A stretch of DNA of 52,516 bases from Acidobacteriota bacterium (GCA_021828285.1 JAKASG010000014.1:1-52516); one strand, 5' to 3'; positions 36,021 through 45,180 are shown, counted from the first letter of the stretch. Translations and numbers: made by a program. The notes: generated by a model from the letters alone, not told the origin.

Positions 36021-38345
36021 TTATGGCCGGGCCGGAGGCTTCTGCTGTGCCCCTCGCAATGTCTGGTCCTGCTTTTCAATCTGTTCGGCCTGCAGCTTTT
36101 GATTCTCCGCGAATTCCCGTTGCGCCTCCGCTCGCTTGCCGAGCCGCATATAAACCTGCCCCAGTTGGAAGTGGTAATCCGCTTCGTTTGGAAGGATTGC
36201 CAGCGCTTTCAGGTAGTACCGGACGGCTTCCTGATATTTGTTCTCCAGGGCGTAAGCTCTGCCGATCCCTGCAAGGGAAACCGGCAGCCTGCGATCGCGC
36301 GCCAGGGCTTCGTGAAACATCAGGATGGCGTGTGCCGGGTCGTGGAGGGCAATGTCCACCAAGCCCCTTCTCTGATAACTCCATTGAGAGCTTGGGTCGA
36401 GTTTGATTTCTGCGTCGAACTGTTCTCCCGCCTGTTTGTAGAGCTTGAGCCGCATATCCACTACGCCCAGTTCATAATGCGCCTCGGGGAACTTGGGGTC
36501 GCCCGCGACGACCTTCTCAAGTTCCTCCCGCGCGAGCTCGTTGCGGGAAAGACCTTCGTAAGCTTTGCCGAGGAAAAAATGGAAGTGAGGGCTGTCGCCT
36601 CCCACTTGAACCAGCCGCTGAAATACTTCGGCAGACTCTTGCGAGCGGTTCAGCTTGCCGTAGGAAATCCCCAAAACGAAAAGGTAATCGAGGTTGTTGT
36701 TTTCCAGGCTCCAGAGCGGCTTGAGAGTCGCGACGGCCGGGCCGTATTGATTGAGCATGAATTGGCACAGCCCTTTCAAAAATGAGGCCTGCGTATTGTG
36801 AGGGTCTGCCGCAAGCACCGCGGTAAATTCCGGAATGGCTTTTTCGAAATCCTTTTTCTGATAATAGGCGAGTCCCAGATTCAGATCGATCCCGGCCAAT
36901 TTCGGATCGAGCTTACCCGCGGTCTGAAGATCCTGGATTGCCTGGTCAATCCGCTTCGTCCGCAGGCAAATCACCCCCAGGTCGCAATAGGCGGCGGCCG
37001 AATTAGGCTCGGCTTTCAAAACCTTCTGAAAGCCGGCTTCCGCCCGCGCGTAATCGCCTTTGCGCAAGTCCTGTTCGGCCCTGTCGAAAATCGCCTTCAT
37101 TGCGGCGTTTCCAGCCGAGGGGGTGGCGGCTGAATTGACGGGGGTCGAATTGTTTTCCTGAACGTGTAGGGGAAAGGGCGCGGCCACCGTAGGCTCCTGC
37201 TTAAGCTTGTTGAAAAGGTTCCACTCGCGCAAAGCCGCCTGTTTATCTCCCGTCTTGAGATAAGCTCGCGAAAGAGCGTAATGGGCTTGCGGGCTGTTCG
37301 GAGCAAGCTGGACCGCCGTTTTAAGCTCCGCAAGGGATTGCGGATAATGATCCAGACGGAAAAGCGTCAGGCCCAGCGTGTAGTGTGACGCAAAAAGTTC
37401 GGGCGCCAGGCGAACGGCTTTTTGAGAGTACGGCAAGGCGCGATCCAACTGATTCAGTTTGATTTCGGCCATGGCTGCTTGCAGCATCGCCATCGCGTCA
37501 TCAGGATTCAGCTTCAGTTCGTCCTGCATCTGGACCAGCCCCTGCCGGTACTGGGCGCGATCAAGGAGATAAGCGCCGAAAGCATAGTGAAGGCCGCGGG
37601 TATGGGGATGCCGGCGAATGATCGCCTGATATGCCGGAGAGATTTTCCCGAGCGGCGCCTGGACCGCCTGGAAAGCGATCTGCCCCACTTGCGTGACCAG
37701 TTTTTCCTGCTGCGGATTCGACCAATCACCCGGCAGCCGGGATAGGCGCAGGGAGGCCAGCCCAAAAGCCTCCACCAATTGCGGGTCGGTGACGCCCTGG
37801 CGCGCGAGTTGGACAAGGAGCTGTTGGGCAACTTCAAAATCGCCCTTCAAAATGAAAACGAGCGCTGCATGGAACGTGGCAAGCTCTTGAAGCGCAAGGT
37901 TGCTCACACCCAATTCCCGGCCGTCCTGAAGATCGCTCAGGGCCTCGGGATAGCGCCGGAGTTCGAATTCGGACATGCCTCGAAGCGCCCACACGTTTCC
38001 GTCCTTCGGCTTGAGCCGGAGATAATGTCCGAAGGCCCAACTCGCGCGGGAGTAATCGGCCTGCTGGGCAAGCAAAATTCCGGCATTCTTCCATCCCTCC
38101 GCCCAATTCGGCCGGAGGCGAAGCGCCTCGAGATAAAGGCTCACAGCTTCGGCCGGCTTGCCGAGCTTTGACGCTTCATTTGCCTTACGCGCAATTTGCT
38201 CGAAGCTTTGAGTGGAAGATTGGTGCGGAGGTTCCTTTTGCGCCCAGACCGATACCGGCAGCAAAAGCCCGAAGCACAGAATTGCTCCCGCGCTTCTCCC
38301 TCGATTTGCCGATCTCAGGGCCGGAAGCTTATTTCGAGAGGGCAT
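36021..38345 (-). CDS. exported protein with many TPR repeats
   Basis: A 774-residue protein made almost wholly of tetratricopeptide repeats (about 17; for example ALRLRPNWAEGWKNAGILL and KLDPKLAGIDLNLGLAYYQ). Residues 1-35 (MPSRNKLP...ILCFGLLLPVSVWAQ) are a signal peptide. It is a protein-binding scaffold in the periplasm. The start at 38345 is preferred: the frame extends to a TTG at 38384, but that TTG is part of a likely -35. It is the third gene of a TPR-CRTAC1-TPR operon. Confidence 0.85.
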   Translation of the reverse strand: MPSRNKLPALRSANRGRSAGAILCFGLLLPVSVWAQKEPPHQSSTQSFEQIARKANEASKLGKPAEAVSLYLEALRLRPNWAEGWKNAGILLAQQADYSRASWAFGHYLRLKPKDGNVWALRGMSEFELRRYPEALSDLQDGRELGVSNLALQELATFHAALVFILKGDFEVAQQLLVQLARQGVTDPQLVEAFGLASLRLSRLPGDWSNPQQEKLVTQVGQIAFQAVQAPLGKISPAYQAIIRRHPHTRGLHYAFGAYLLDRAQYRQGLVQMQDELKLNPDDAMAMLQAAMAEIKLNQLDRALPYSQKAVRLAPELFASHYTLGLTLFRLDHYPQSLAELKTAVQLAPNSPQAHYALSRAYLKTGDKQAALREWNLFNKLKQEPTVAAPFPLHVQENNSTPVNSAATPSAGNAAMKAIFDRAEQDLRKGDYARAEAGFQKVLKAEPNSAAAYCDLGVICLRTKRIDQAIQDLQTAGKLDPKLAGIDLNLGLAYYQKKDFEKAIPEFTAVLAADPHNTQASFLKGLCQFMLNQYGPAVATLKPLWSLENNNLDYLFVLGISYGKLNRSQESAEVFQRLVQVGGDSPHFHFFLGKAYEGLSRNELAREELEKVVAGDPKFPEAHYELGVVDMRLKLYKQAGEQFDAEIKLDPSSQWSYQRRGLVDIALHDPAHAILMFHEALARDRRLPVSLAGIGRAYALENKYQEAVRYYLKALAILPNEADYHFQLGQVYMRLGKRAEAQREFAENQKLQAEQIEKQDQTLRGAQQKPPARP

Positions 38346-38354
38346 CCTTTGCTT

Positions 38355-38384
38355 ATCATACCGTCGCACCCGACGACCCGGCAA
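38355..38384 (-). promoter_or_regulatory. possible promoter just ahead of the large TPR gene
   Basis: On the minus strand TTGCCG (38384-38379) and TATGAT (38360-38355) are 18 bp apart. Transcription would start about 3 bases before the ATG at 38345, giving an almost leaderless message. Confidence 0.35.
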
Positions 38385-38408
38385 GCGACCAAAGTCTTAT
38401 GAACACCT

Positions 38409-40178
38409 TTAAGGCCGCTGTTGATTTCGAACGATCCCCTTGCCTTCCACAATCGTTACGAAGCGGTCGGATTCGAGATTGGAAAAGGTCTCCATCGCTC
38501 CGTTAGGCCACCGAATCACGAGCTTTTGGACTTTTGATTCCGAACCCAGTCCGAAATGCTGGCGAAGGTCGCTTTGTGAAATGTAACTCGATCCGCTCTG
38601 GATTTCGCGGATTTGACGGCCGTGAGAAGTCTGGAGGATCAGACGTGCCCCGATGGCGGTGCGGTTCGAGCGCGAACCTTTGAGCTTGACGATCAACCAG
38701 TGATTCGTGTTGGGGCCGTCGTTGCGAAGAAGGGAAGGATGCTCATCTTCGTTCATGATGAGCGCGTCCACGCGGCCGTCGTTGTTGAAATCGCCGAAGG
38801 CGCAGCCGCGGCTCGAATGGCGCGCGCGAATTCCCGGCCCGGCCAGGAAGGAAACATCCTCGAAATCGCCGTTGCCCAGATTGCGGAAAACGACTCGCGG
38901 CGTCTTGAAGGGATAATCGGGATGCGTCTTTTCGACGAGGGGATAGACCGAGCCCGTGACTTCGAGAAGATCGAGCCAACCGTCGTTGTCGAGATCCACA
39001 AAGCCCGCCCCCCAACTGACGTATTGAGTAATCACCGCGAGGCCGGCGGCATAGGTCAGGTCGTCAAAGAACTGTCCCTGATCGTTGCGCAGCAGGCCCG
39101 GAGTATCGCCACTGAAGTGCGTGAGAAAGAGATCAAGGAAACCCTTGTTATCGTAGTCGCCGACAGCTACGCCCATGTTGGCTTGCTCCTGACCGTCGCC
39201 GTTCACCGCGACCCCGACGTCGAGGGCGACGTTCGTAAACGTGCCGTCGCGGTTGTTATGAAACAGAAGATTGGGCGTTGAATCGCAGGCCGCAAACAAA
39301 TCCGGCCAGCCGTCGTTATCGTAATCGAAAGCCACGGCCGTCAGGCCATACCGCCCGCCGGGCTTCAGAATGCCCGCGGCAAGCGATACATCGGTGAAAG
39401 TGCCGTTCCCGTTGTTGTGATAAAGTGCGCAATGCTCCTTAGGCAAGCCGAGGGGTCCGCAGGCCACCGCAACGCCTTCGAACTCGCAATAGCGATTGCT
39501 TCCCGCCGCCGGAACGGGCGTTCCATTGAGGTTGATATAGTTCGCGACGAACAAGTCCAGATGGCCGTCGCGGTCGTAATCCACAAAAGTGCAGCCTGTG
39601 CCGAAGCGCGGCTCCGACTGCGCGAGCCCGGACGCCTTCGTCACATCGGTAAAGGTTCCGTCGCCGTTGTTGTGGTAGAGAACGTTCTTGCCGTAATAGG
39701 TGAGGAAGAGGTCGTCGTTCCCGTCGTTGTCGTAATCGCCAACACAAACGCCGTAGCCCCAGCCCGTGTGGATGAGGCCGGCTTTCTCCGTGACGTCCGT
39801 GAACGTTCCGTCGCGGTTATTGTGATAAAGGCGGTTCGTGGGCTCGGACGAATCGGCAGCGGCTTTCAACCGCTTTCCACTGACCTCGAAGATATCCAGC
39901 CAGCCGTCGTTGTCGTAGTCGAAGAAAGCGATGCCGGAGCCATTGGACTCGTAGATGTATCGCTTGCGATGGGCGCTGCCATAGATGATCGGCGCGCGCA
40001 ATCCAGCGCTCCTGGCGACGTCCGTCAAGGTGACGGGAAAAGGACGGCCGGAAAACTTCGGGCGCGGCGCGGGGCTGACGCCGCGCGAGGCCATGCCCTG
40101 TCCGAAAAGGCGGCTCGCGCCAAGCGTCAGGCCCGAAGCAGCGAGCCATTTCAGCATTTGGCGGCGTTCGCGGATCAT
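38409..40178 (-). CDS. CRTAC1 family FG-GAP/ASPIC-UnbV protein
   Basis: A 589-residue exported beta-propeller. The N-terminus RERRQMLKWLAASGLTLGASRLFG looks like a Tat signal. About ten FG-GAP/VCBS calcium-binding repeats follow, each with DYDNDG or a variant (FFDYDNDGWLDIF, GDYDNDGNDDLF, VDYDRDGHLDLF). The last ~90 residues are the ASPIC/UnbV domain (RSNRTAIGARLILQTS, QSDLRQHFGLG). Such proteins are thought to bind sugars or proteins at the cell surface. It sits between two TPR genes. Confidence 0.93.
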   Translation of the reverse strand: MIRERRQMLKWLAASGLTLGASRLFGQGMASRGVSPAPRPKFSGRPFPVTLTDVARSAGLRAPIIYGSAHRKRYIYESNGSGIAFFDYDNDGWLDIFEVSGKRLKAAADSSEPTNRLYHNNRDGTFTDVTEKAGLIHTGWGYGVCVGDYDNDGNDDLFLTYYGKNVLYHNNGDGTFTDVTKASGLAQSEPRFGTGCTFVDYDRDGHLDLFVANYINLNGTPVPAAGSNRYCEFEGVAVACGPLGLPKEHCALYHNNGNGTFTDVSLAAGILKPGGRYGLTAVAFDYDNDGWPDLFAACDSTPNLLFHNNRDGTFTNVALDVGVAVNGDGQEQANMGVAVGDYDNKGFLDLFLTHFSGDTPGLLRNDQGQFFDDLTYAAGLAVITQYVSWGAGFVDLDNDGWLDLLEVTGSVYPLVEKTHPDYPFKTPRVVFRNLGNGDFEDVSFLAGPGIRARHSSRGCAFGDFNNDGRVDALIMNEDEHPSLLRNDGPNTNHWLIVKLKGSRSNRTAIGARLILQTSHGRQIREIQSGSSYISQSDLRQHFGLGSESKVQKLVIRWPNGAMETFSNLESDRFVTIVEGKGIVRNQQRP

Positions 40179-40205
40179 GCGATTAGAAATTGCAAACGGT
40201 GTTCG

Positions 40206-41459
40206 TCATTGCTCGCGCAGAGGCGGCTTGTCAGCGGGCGCCTGGTGCGGTTCGCCCTGGAATCCGCGGCGAACCTTCATTTTCTTCGCTTGCTCGGCTT
40301 TGAAGAAACGCCGGTAGAGGGCGAGTTCGCGGTCTGCCTCCTGCTTGCGGCCGAGGTGGAGGAATACCATGCCCAGCTCATAGTGCGCGGTGGCATCGCT
40401 GGGCGAAGCTCGGACGGCGGCTTCAAGCGGGTGAAGTGCAGACGCCGCTTGCCCTGCCGAAAGGTACGCCTTGCCGAGCGCCACCAGGATGCGCGAAGAG
40501 TCGGGGTCAAGTTGCGCCGCGCGCCGAAGGCGTTTAATCGCTCCATTCCAATCGCGCGCCCGCCAAGCCATGAGCCCAAGCTGGTAGTCCGCCGCGGCGC
40601 TTGAGGGATTCACTCGAAGCTCTTTTTCAAACTGTACTTTTGCGGCCTGATAGCCGGCATCGCCGCTGGAAGTTAGGAGGAGAAGCTTCCCGAGGCGGTA
40701 ATGGATGTTCGGGGCGGAGGGATCAATCTCTAACGCTTTCCGATATTCGGCTTCCGCATCGGACAATTTTCCCTCGACTTCGAGCGCCTCAGCATTGAAT
40801 TCATGCGCCTGAAACGAGCCCGGCGCAACGGCGAGCAGCCGCTCGGAGGTGCTCGCCGCGAGGTCGGAATAAACGTGACTCGCAACATAGAGCACTTCCG
40901 GATCGTCCGGGAAAGCCCGGATGAGTTCGTCCGTGAGCGCAGTCTCCTGCCCAATGTGTCCGGTCGCGCTGGCGCAGTTGACGCCATCCAATCCGAGTTG
41001 GCGCTTCATCGGTGATTGGCGCGCCGAATGGAACAAAGGGACAAGCCTCGGAAGAGCCTGGCTGCACTGGCCGCTTTCCGCCAGGCTCAGGGCCAGGAAA
41101 TAACGAGGGGCTTCAAGAGAAGGATCGAGTGCAAGCGCCTTCCGGCAGGCCGCGGCGGCCTGGGGGAACTGTTTGGCGGAGTAACGCGCGACGCAGAGAT
41201 TCGACCGAAACTGAGCCACCCGCGGGTCGGCACGAGCAAGCTTTTCGAAGGCCGCTGCGGCTGCGACGAAGTCGCCTGCTCTCATGGCCTTGCCGGCTTG
41301 CGTCTCCAGCGCCTGCAGGTCTGCGTTCGAGCGAGCTGCACTCCCGGCCCGGTGCGACGATTCGGCCTGCGGGGCGCCCGCTGCCGCAGCCGTTGCGATC
41401 AGAGCCGCTCCTAACCCGAAGTACCGCAAACTGCATTTTCGGAACTGCCGCTCGGTCAT
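40206..41459 (-). CDS. exported TPR protein
   Basis: A 417-residue protein with an N-terminal signal segment (MTERQFRKCSLRYFGLGAALIATAAAAGA) and TPR repeats over most of its length (for example LARADPRVAQFRSNLCVARY and AAQLDPDSSRILVALGKAYLSAG). The ATG at 41459 follows GGGAGAAA and begins the signal; the 53 residues upstream in frame overlap the promoter. It is the first gene of the TPR-CRTAC1-TPR operon, 27 bp ahead of the CRTAC1 gene. Probably a periplasmic scaffold or recruiter. Confidence 0.85.
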   Translation of the reverse strand: MTERQFRKCSLRYFGLGAALIATAAAAGAPQAESSHRAGSAARSNADLQALETQAGKAMRAGDFVAAAAAFEKLARADPRVAQFRSNLCVARYSAKQFPQAAAACRKALALDPSLEAPRYFLALSLAESGQCSQALPRLVPLFHSARQSPMKRQLGLDGVNCASATGHIGQETALTDELIRAFPDDPEVLYVASHVYSDLAASTSERLLAVAPGSFQAHEFNAEALEVEGKLSDAEAEYRKALEIDPSAPNIHYRLGKLLLLTSSGDAGYQAAKVQFEKELRVNPSSAAADYQLGLMAWRARDWNGAIKRLRRAAQLDPDSSRILVALGKAYLSAGQAASALHPLEAAVRASPSDATAHYELGMVFLHLGRKQEADRELALYRRFFKAEQAKKMKVRRGFQGEPHQAPADKPPLREQ

Positions 41460-41525
41460 CGTTTTCTCCCGAAAATTCACCCTGGGCTTGCCGTCTTCGG
41501 CGGGATTTTTGCTCGTCAACAGGTA

Positions 41526-41554
41526 TTTATAACACCACTCAACCGCGCCTGCAA
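41526..41554 (-). promoter_or_regulatory. promoter of the TPR-CRTAC1-TPR operon
   Basis: On the minus strand TTGCAG (41554-41549) and TATAAA (41531-41526) are 17 bp apart. Transcript start near 41519, with a 60-base leader to the ATG at 41459. Confidence 0.5.
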
Positions 41555-41603
41555 TCCATCTCCAAACGTCATAGGATGCGCCCCGCCAAAATGAATTTAC
41601 GGG

Positions 41604-41632
41604 TTGAAGGCGTTTCATGATTCCGATAGACT
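41604..41632 (+). promoter_or_regulatory. promoter of the sugar isomerase-like gene
   Basis: TTGAAG (41604-41609) and TAGACT (41627-41632) with 17 bp between, facing away from the TPR operon promoter. Its -10 equals that of the trp operon. Start near 41639, 19 bases before the ATG. Confidence 0.5.
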
Positions 41633-41657
41633 ATGCGGGCACGCGAAGGGAACCGAT

Positions 41658-42620
41658 ATGAATAACGTCTCACGGCGTAAATTCTTAGGCTTTTCTTTGG
41701 TTTCAACTTTGGGTGTATCAGGCTTGATAGATGCGAAAACCCTCCTGGGAAGTCAGCGAGCGCCAGACTTGAAGTTTCCGACGATTCCCCGTGAACGCCT
41801 GGCGGTGACGACGTGGCCGTTCCGCAAGTATATGGAGAGCCCGACAAACCGCTGGCGCGATCCCAAGCTGCCAGGAATGGCGCTCGAAGCTTTTCCGGCG
41901 ATGGTGGCGGCGAAGTTCGGTCTCCACAATGTCGAGCTGCTCGCGGATCATTTCCCATCCACCGATCCCGCATATCTTCGAAAGTTACGGGAAGCTGTGG
42001 CGAAGGCAGATTCGCAGATCGTGGATCTTCCTGTCGGAGCCAAGGCGAGTTTTTACGACCCTTCGGCGGCGAAACGCAAGGAGGCCGTCGCTTACGGCGA
42101 GAAATGGATTGACGTTGCGGTTGAGGTGGGCTCGCCGAGCGTTCGCCTGCACATTGCGCGCGCACACGGCGCCGCTCCCAATCCCGACCTCGCGGCCGAT
42201 AGCCTCGCGCAAGTGGCGGCGCACGGCGCGGACCGGAACGTCATTGTGAACCTCGAGAATGACGACCTCGTCGCAGAAGACGCTTTCTTTGTGGTTAGGG
42301 TTATTGACGATGTTGGGAGCCCTTATCTCCACGCTCTCCCTGATTTCGCGAACTCCATGTTGAGCGGAAATGCGGCGTTCAACTACGACGCGCTGGCGCT
42401 CATGTTCCGCCACGCCTACAACATCTCCCACATGAAGGACTCCGAAGTGGGGCCGCACGACAAGGACTTCAAGGTCAATGTGGGCCGGATTTTCAAAATC
42501 GCTGAAGCCGCCCATTATCGCGGATATTATTCGCTCGAATGGGAAGGGCGCGGCGGGCCTTACATGGGCGTCCACAGGTTGCTCGAGGAAAGCCTCCACT
42601 ATCTCGGCGGGCAGGCTTAG
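41658..42620 (+). CDS. Tat-exported sugar phosphate isomerase/epimerase-like protein
   Basis: A 320-residue xylose-isomerase-like TIM-barrel protein. Residues 1-30 are a twin-arginine signal (NNVSRRKFLGFSLVSTLGVSG), so it acts outside the cytosol after folding. Barrel features include HNVELLADHF, VIVNLENDD with a metal-type glutamate, HALPDFANS, NISHMKDSE with a histidine, and GYYSLEWEG at the end. Likely an epimerase or isomerase of a free sugar or derivative. The start at 41658 gives the Tat motif. It is followed by the GMC dehydrogenase gene on the same strand. Confidence 0.82.
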   Translation: MNNVSRRKFLGFSLVSTLGVSGLIDAKTLLGSQRAPDLKFPTIPRERLAVTTWPFRKYMESPTNRWRDPKLPGMALEAFPAMVAAKFGLHNVELLADHFPSTDPAYLRKLREAVAKADSQIVDLPVGAKASFYDPSAAKRKEAVAYGEKWIDVAVEVGSPSVRLHIARAHGAAPNPDLAADSLAQVAAHGADRNVIVNLENDDLVAEDAFFVVRVIDDVGSPYLHALPDFANSMLSGNAAFNYDALALMFRHAYNISHMKDSEVGPHDKDFKVNVGRIFKIAEAAHYRGYYSLEWEGRGGPYMGVHRLLEESLHYLGGQA

Positions 42621-42727
42621 CGCGCATGCGCGCTCGTGCAAGTGATAGCCAGGCGTGGGCGGACCGGCGACGCGCGCGGGACTTTATATTTGAGTTATCG
42701 GTCTAAGAGACCCGGGGGAAATGAATC

Positions 42728-44398
42728 ATGCCTAAAGTTTATGACGCGGTCGTCGTTGGGTCCGGAGCCGCCGGTGGAATGGCGGCGACCGAGCTGTGCC
42801 TGAAGGGCCTCGAAGTCCTGATGCTCGAACGCGGTCCCGAATATAATCTCGCCACGGACTTTTATCACCATAAAAAGCGCTATGAATTTCCTTTTCGCGG
42901 TGAAATTCGGCCCTCCGAGCGCGCCATGTACAATTACACGGCGAACGCCTGGAACAAGAAACAATTCGTCAACGAGCTGGAAAACCCTTACACCGGGAAG
43001 AAATTTGCCTGGGTGCGCGCGCAGGCGGTGGGCGGCAACACGCTCCATTGGGGGCTCGTATCTCTTCGCTTCAGCCCGCGCGACTTCAAAGCGGCGAGCT
43101 ACGATGGCGCCGGCGAGGATTGGCCGCTCGCTTACGAAGATGTCGAGCCGTATTATTCGCGCGTCGAAGAGATGATCGGCATTTGCGGCCACGCCGACCA
43201 CTTGCCGAATAATCCCGACAGTCACTTTCTGCCGCCCGTGCCTTTTACCTGCGCCGAAGAGCTTTTCAAGAGCGGTGTGGAACATGCGAATTCCGAATGG
43301 CACGTCATCCACGGCCGCTCGGCCACCGTGACGGTTCCTAATTTCAGAGGACGCGCGCCCTGCCACTACTGCGGCCACTGCGGGCGAGTCTGCAACGTGG
43401 GTGCGTCGTTCAGCTCCGCAGCGGTTTTGCTCCCCATCGCGCGGCAAACCGGCCGCTTGACGCTGCGCACGAATGCGATTGCATGGAAAGTGCTGACCGA
43501 TAAAGAAGGCCGCGCCCAAAGCGTTCTTTTCGTGGATCGCTTGACGCGACAGCTCGAGGAAGTATACGGAAAGGTCATCGTGATGGGCGCGGGCACGCTC
43601 GATACCACGAGGATTCTGCTGAATTCCAAGAACGAAGATCATCCGAATGGCCTGGGCAACTCGAGCGGCGTGCTGGGAAAATATTTCTGCGAGCAGATTA
43701 TGGCCGGCAACATCACCGGCCTCATCCCGAAGCTCAAGGGCAATTCCAATCGCGGCGGCGATGCGCGGCCGGAAGGCACGGGCTTCTACATTCCCCGCTT
43801 TCGAAATCTTGGGAAACCGCGCAAGGATTTCCTGCGCGGCTATGGCTTTGAAGGCGGAGGCGGAAGCATGGAAGTGCCCGGCTTCGCCCTCAAAATCCCC
43901 GGGTTCGGCGCGAACTTCAAATCGGAAGTTCTCAAGTATTACGCCACCGTCGTCGGCATCGGATCGTTCGGCGAATTGATTCCGCGCGCTGAAAATCACC
44001 TCGAAATCGATCCGGTGGTGCGCGACGCCTGGGGCATTCCGGTGGTGAAGTTCGAAGTGCAATGGGGCCCGAATGAGCTGGCGATGGCCCGGGATGCGAA
44101 CGATACGCAGAGAGAAATCTTCAAAAAGGCCGGCATCGAGATCATTGACGAGCGGACGGAGCCGCTTCCGCCCGGATGGAGCATTCACTCCGCCGGAACC
44201 GCGCGCATGGGCAACGATCCCAGGACTTCGTTCCTCAACAAGTTCAATCAGTCGCATGACATCAAGAATCTTTTCATCGCGGATGCCGCGTGTTTCGTCT
44301 CCTCGACGGAGAAGAATCCGACGCTCACGATCCTTTCCTTGTCCATGCGAACCGCCGATTACATTGCCGAGCAGATGCGCCACGGCGAGCTTGCTTAG
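42728..44398 (+). CDS. GMC family FAD-dependent sugar/alcohol dehydrogenase
   Basis: A 556-residue large subunit of the gluconate/glucose dehydrogenase kind. The FAD motif is VVVGSGAAGGMAATELCLKG (8-27), then GGNTLHWGLVSLRF. A cysteine-rich APCHYCGHCGRVC (about 215-225) is the place where relatives hold an iron-sulfur cluster that relays electrons. The C-terminus has the active-site histidine in WSIHSAGTARMGNDP and the FAD-closing AACFVSSTEKNPTLTI. It lacks its own signal and is probably exported with the Tat-carrying small subunit next door. Confidence 0.93.
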   Translation: MPKVYDAVVVGSGAAGGMAATELCLKGLEVLMLERGPEYNLATDFYHHKKRYEFPFRGEIRPSERAMYNYTANAWNKKQFVNELENPYTGKKFAWVRAQAVGGNTLHWGLVSLRFSPRDFKAASYDGAGEDWPLAYEDVEPYYSRVEEMIGICGHADHLPNNPDSHFLPPVPFTCAEELFKSGVEHANSEWHVIHGRSATVTVPNFRGRAPCHYCGHCGRVCNVGASFSSAAVLLPIARQTGRLTLRTNAIAWKVLTDKEGRAQSVLFVDRLTRQLEEVYGKVIVMGAGTLDTTRILLNSKNEDHPNGLGNSSGVLGKYFCEQIMAGNITGLIPKLKGNSNRGGDARPEGTGFYIPRFRNLGKPRKDFLRGYGFEGGGGSMEVPGFALKIPGFGANFKSEVLKYYATVVGIGSFGELIPRAENHLEIDPVVRDAWGIPVVKFEVQWGPNELAMARDANDTQREIFKKAGIEIIDERTEPLPPGWSIHSAGTARMGNDPRTSFLNKFNQSHDIKNLFIADAACFVSSTEKNPTLTILSLSMRTADYIAEQMRHGELA

Positions 44399-44425
44399 AC
44401 CGATTCGTGAAGGAGAAGATTTTCC

Positions 44426-45046
44426 ATGAAAAGCAAAGATGAGAATCTGAATTCGGGACGGCGGGATGCTCTGAGAACGATCGTCGGAGGCGCAGGCGGT
44501 TTTGCCGCGCTTCCGATTCTCGGACAAAAGCCGGCTTCAATCTCGCCGCTTCAGTCCGCCGCGGCGCAAGCGAACCCTGCCGCTGCCGATGAATCCGCGG
44601 CGCAGTGGAAGCCGCTCTTCTTCGACGATCATCAAAATGAGACCATTGTGGCGCTGACGGATCTGATTATTCCCGCGACCGATACTCCCGGCGCCAAGGC
44701 GGCGCAAGTGAACCGCTACGTGGATTTGCTCTATAGCGAACAGCCTGCGGCCGACCAGGAAAAGCTCATTCGAGGCTTGGGATGGCTCGATGGCCGCAGC
44801 TATTCCCTGCGCAACAAATCCTTCATCGAGCTCGAGCCTGCCGATCAAACCGCGATTCTCGAGTCCATTGCCGACCCGAAGAATCACAACCCGCAAGACC
44901 TGCCGGGTGTGGAATTGTTCCAGACAATGAAGTGGCTGACGATCTTCGGCTATTATACGTCGGAGATAGGCCAGGTGCAGGAACTCAAATATCAGGGCGA
45001 CAGGTATAACACCTCATTCCCGGGCGCCTGCACCAACTCTCACTAG
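44426..45046 (+). CDS. gluconate 2-dehydrogenase subunit 3 family protein
   Basis: A 206-residue small subunit. Residues 1-45 carry a Tat-type signal (GRRDALRTIVGGAGGFAALP). The body matches the subunit-3 family: FFDDHQNETIVALTDLIIPATDTPGAKAAQVNRYVD, then FFIELEPADQ-like helices and TMKWLTIFGYYTSEIG at the end. In relatives this subunit carries the FAD subunit through the Tat pathway and steadies it. It lies 27 bp behind the GMC gene. A cytochrome subunit is not visible in the window. Confidence 0.92.
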   Translation: MKSKDENLNSGRRDALRTIVGGAGGFAALPILGQKPASISPLQSAAAQANPAAADESAAQWKPLFFDDHQNETIVALTDLIIPATDTPGAKAAQVNRYVDLLYSEQPAADQEKLIRGLGWLDGRSYSLRNKSFIELEPADQTAILESIADPKNHNPQDLPGVELFQTMKWLTIFGYYTSEIGQVQELKYQGDRYNTSFPGACTNSH

Positions 45047-45066
45047 CTCTGAATAAGCTTCCTTCC

Positions 45067-45180
45067 TCAATTCCCGTCGAGCGCGAGGCGGCGTTCAAGG
45101 TCCTCGGTCTGGCCAATCTAGATTTTGCCTTGCGGGTTCAGCAGGACATAAACGAAAAAGTGCCGCTCGCTCCCGGACGA
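45067..45180 (-). pseudogene. GIY-YIG endonuclease remnant
   Basis: Read on the minus strand the frame gives HFFVYVLLNPQGKI-stop-IGQTEDLERRLAL and then a TGA. This is the N-terminal half of a GIY-YIG nuclease domain: FVYVL as the GIY strand, then KI(Y)IGQT and DLERRL. The tyrosine codon of YIG has become TAG, there is no start codon, and the C-terminal part is missing. It begins 3 bases behind the encoded CCA of tRNA-Asn. A decayed gene, perhaps brought by an element that used the tRNA as target. Confidence 0.65.

Noticed and set aside
42695-44527. 610-codon open frame on the minus strand opposite the GMC and small-subunit genes
   Set aside because: It is the antisense shadow of two well-supported genes in GC-rich DNA; its translation has no family features.
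45112-45120. Amber codon in the GIY-YIG frame read as an unusual amino acid
   Set aside because: The frame has no start codon and is truncated soon after, and TAG decoding would need a dedicated system; decay is simpler.
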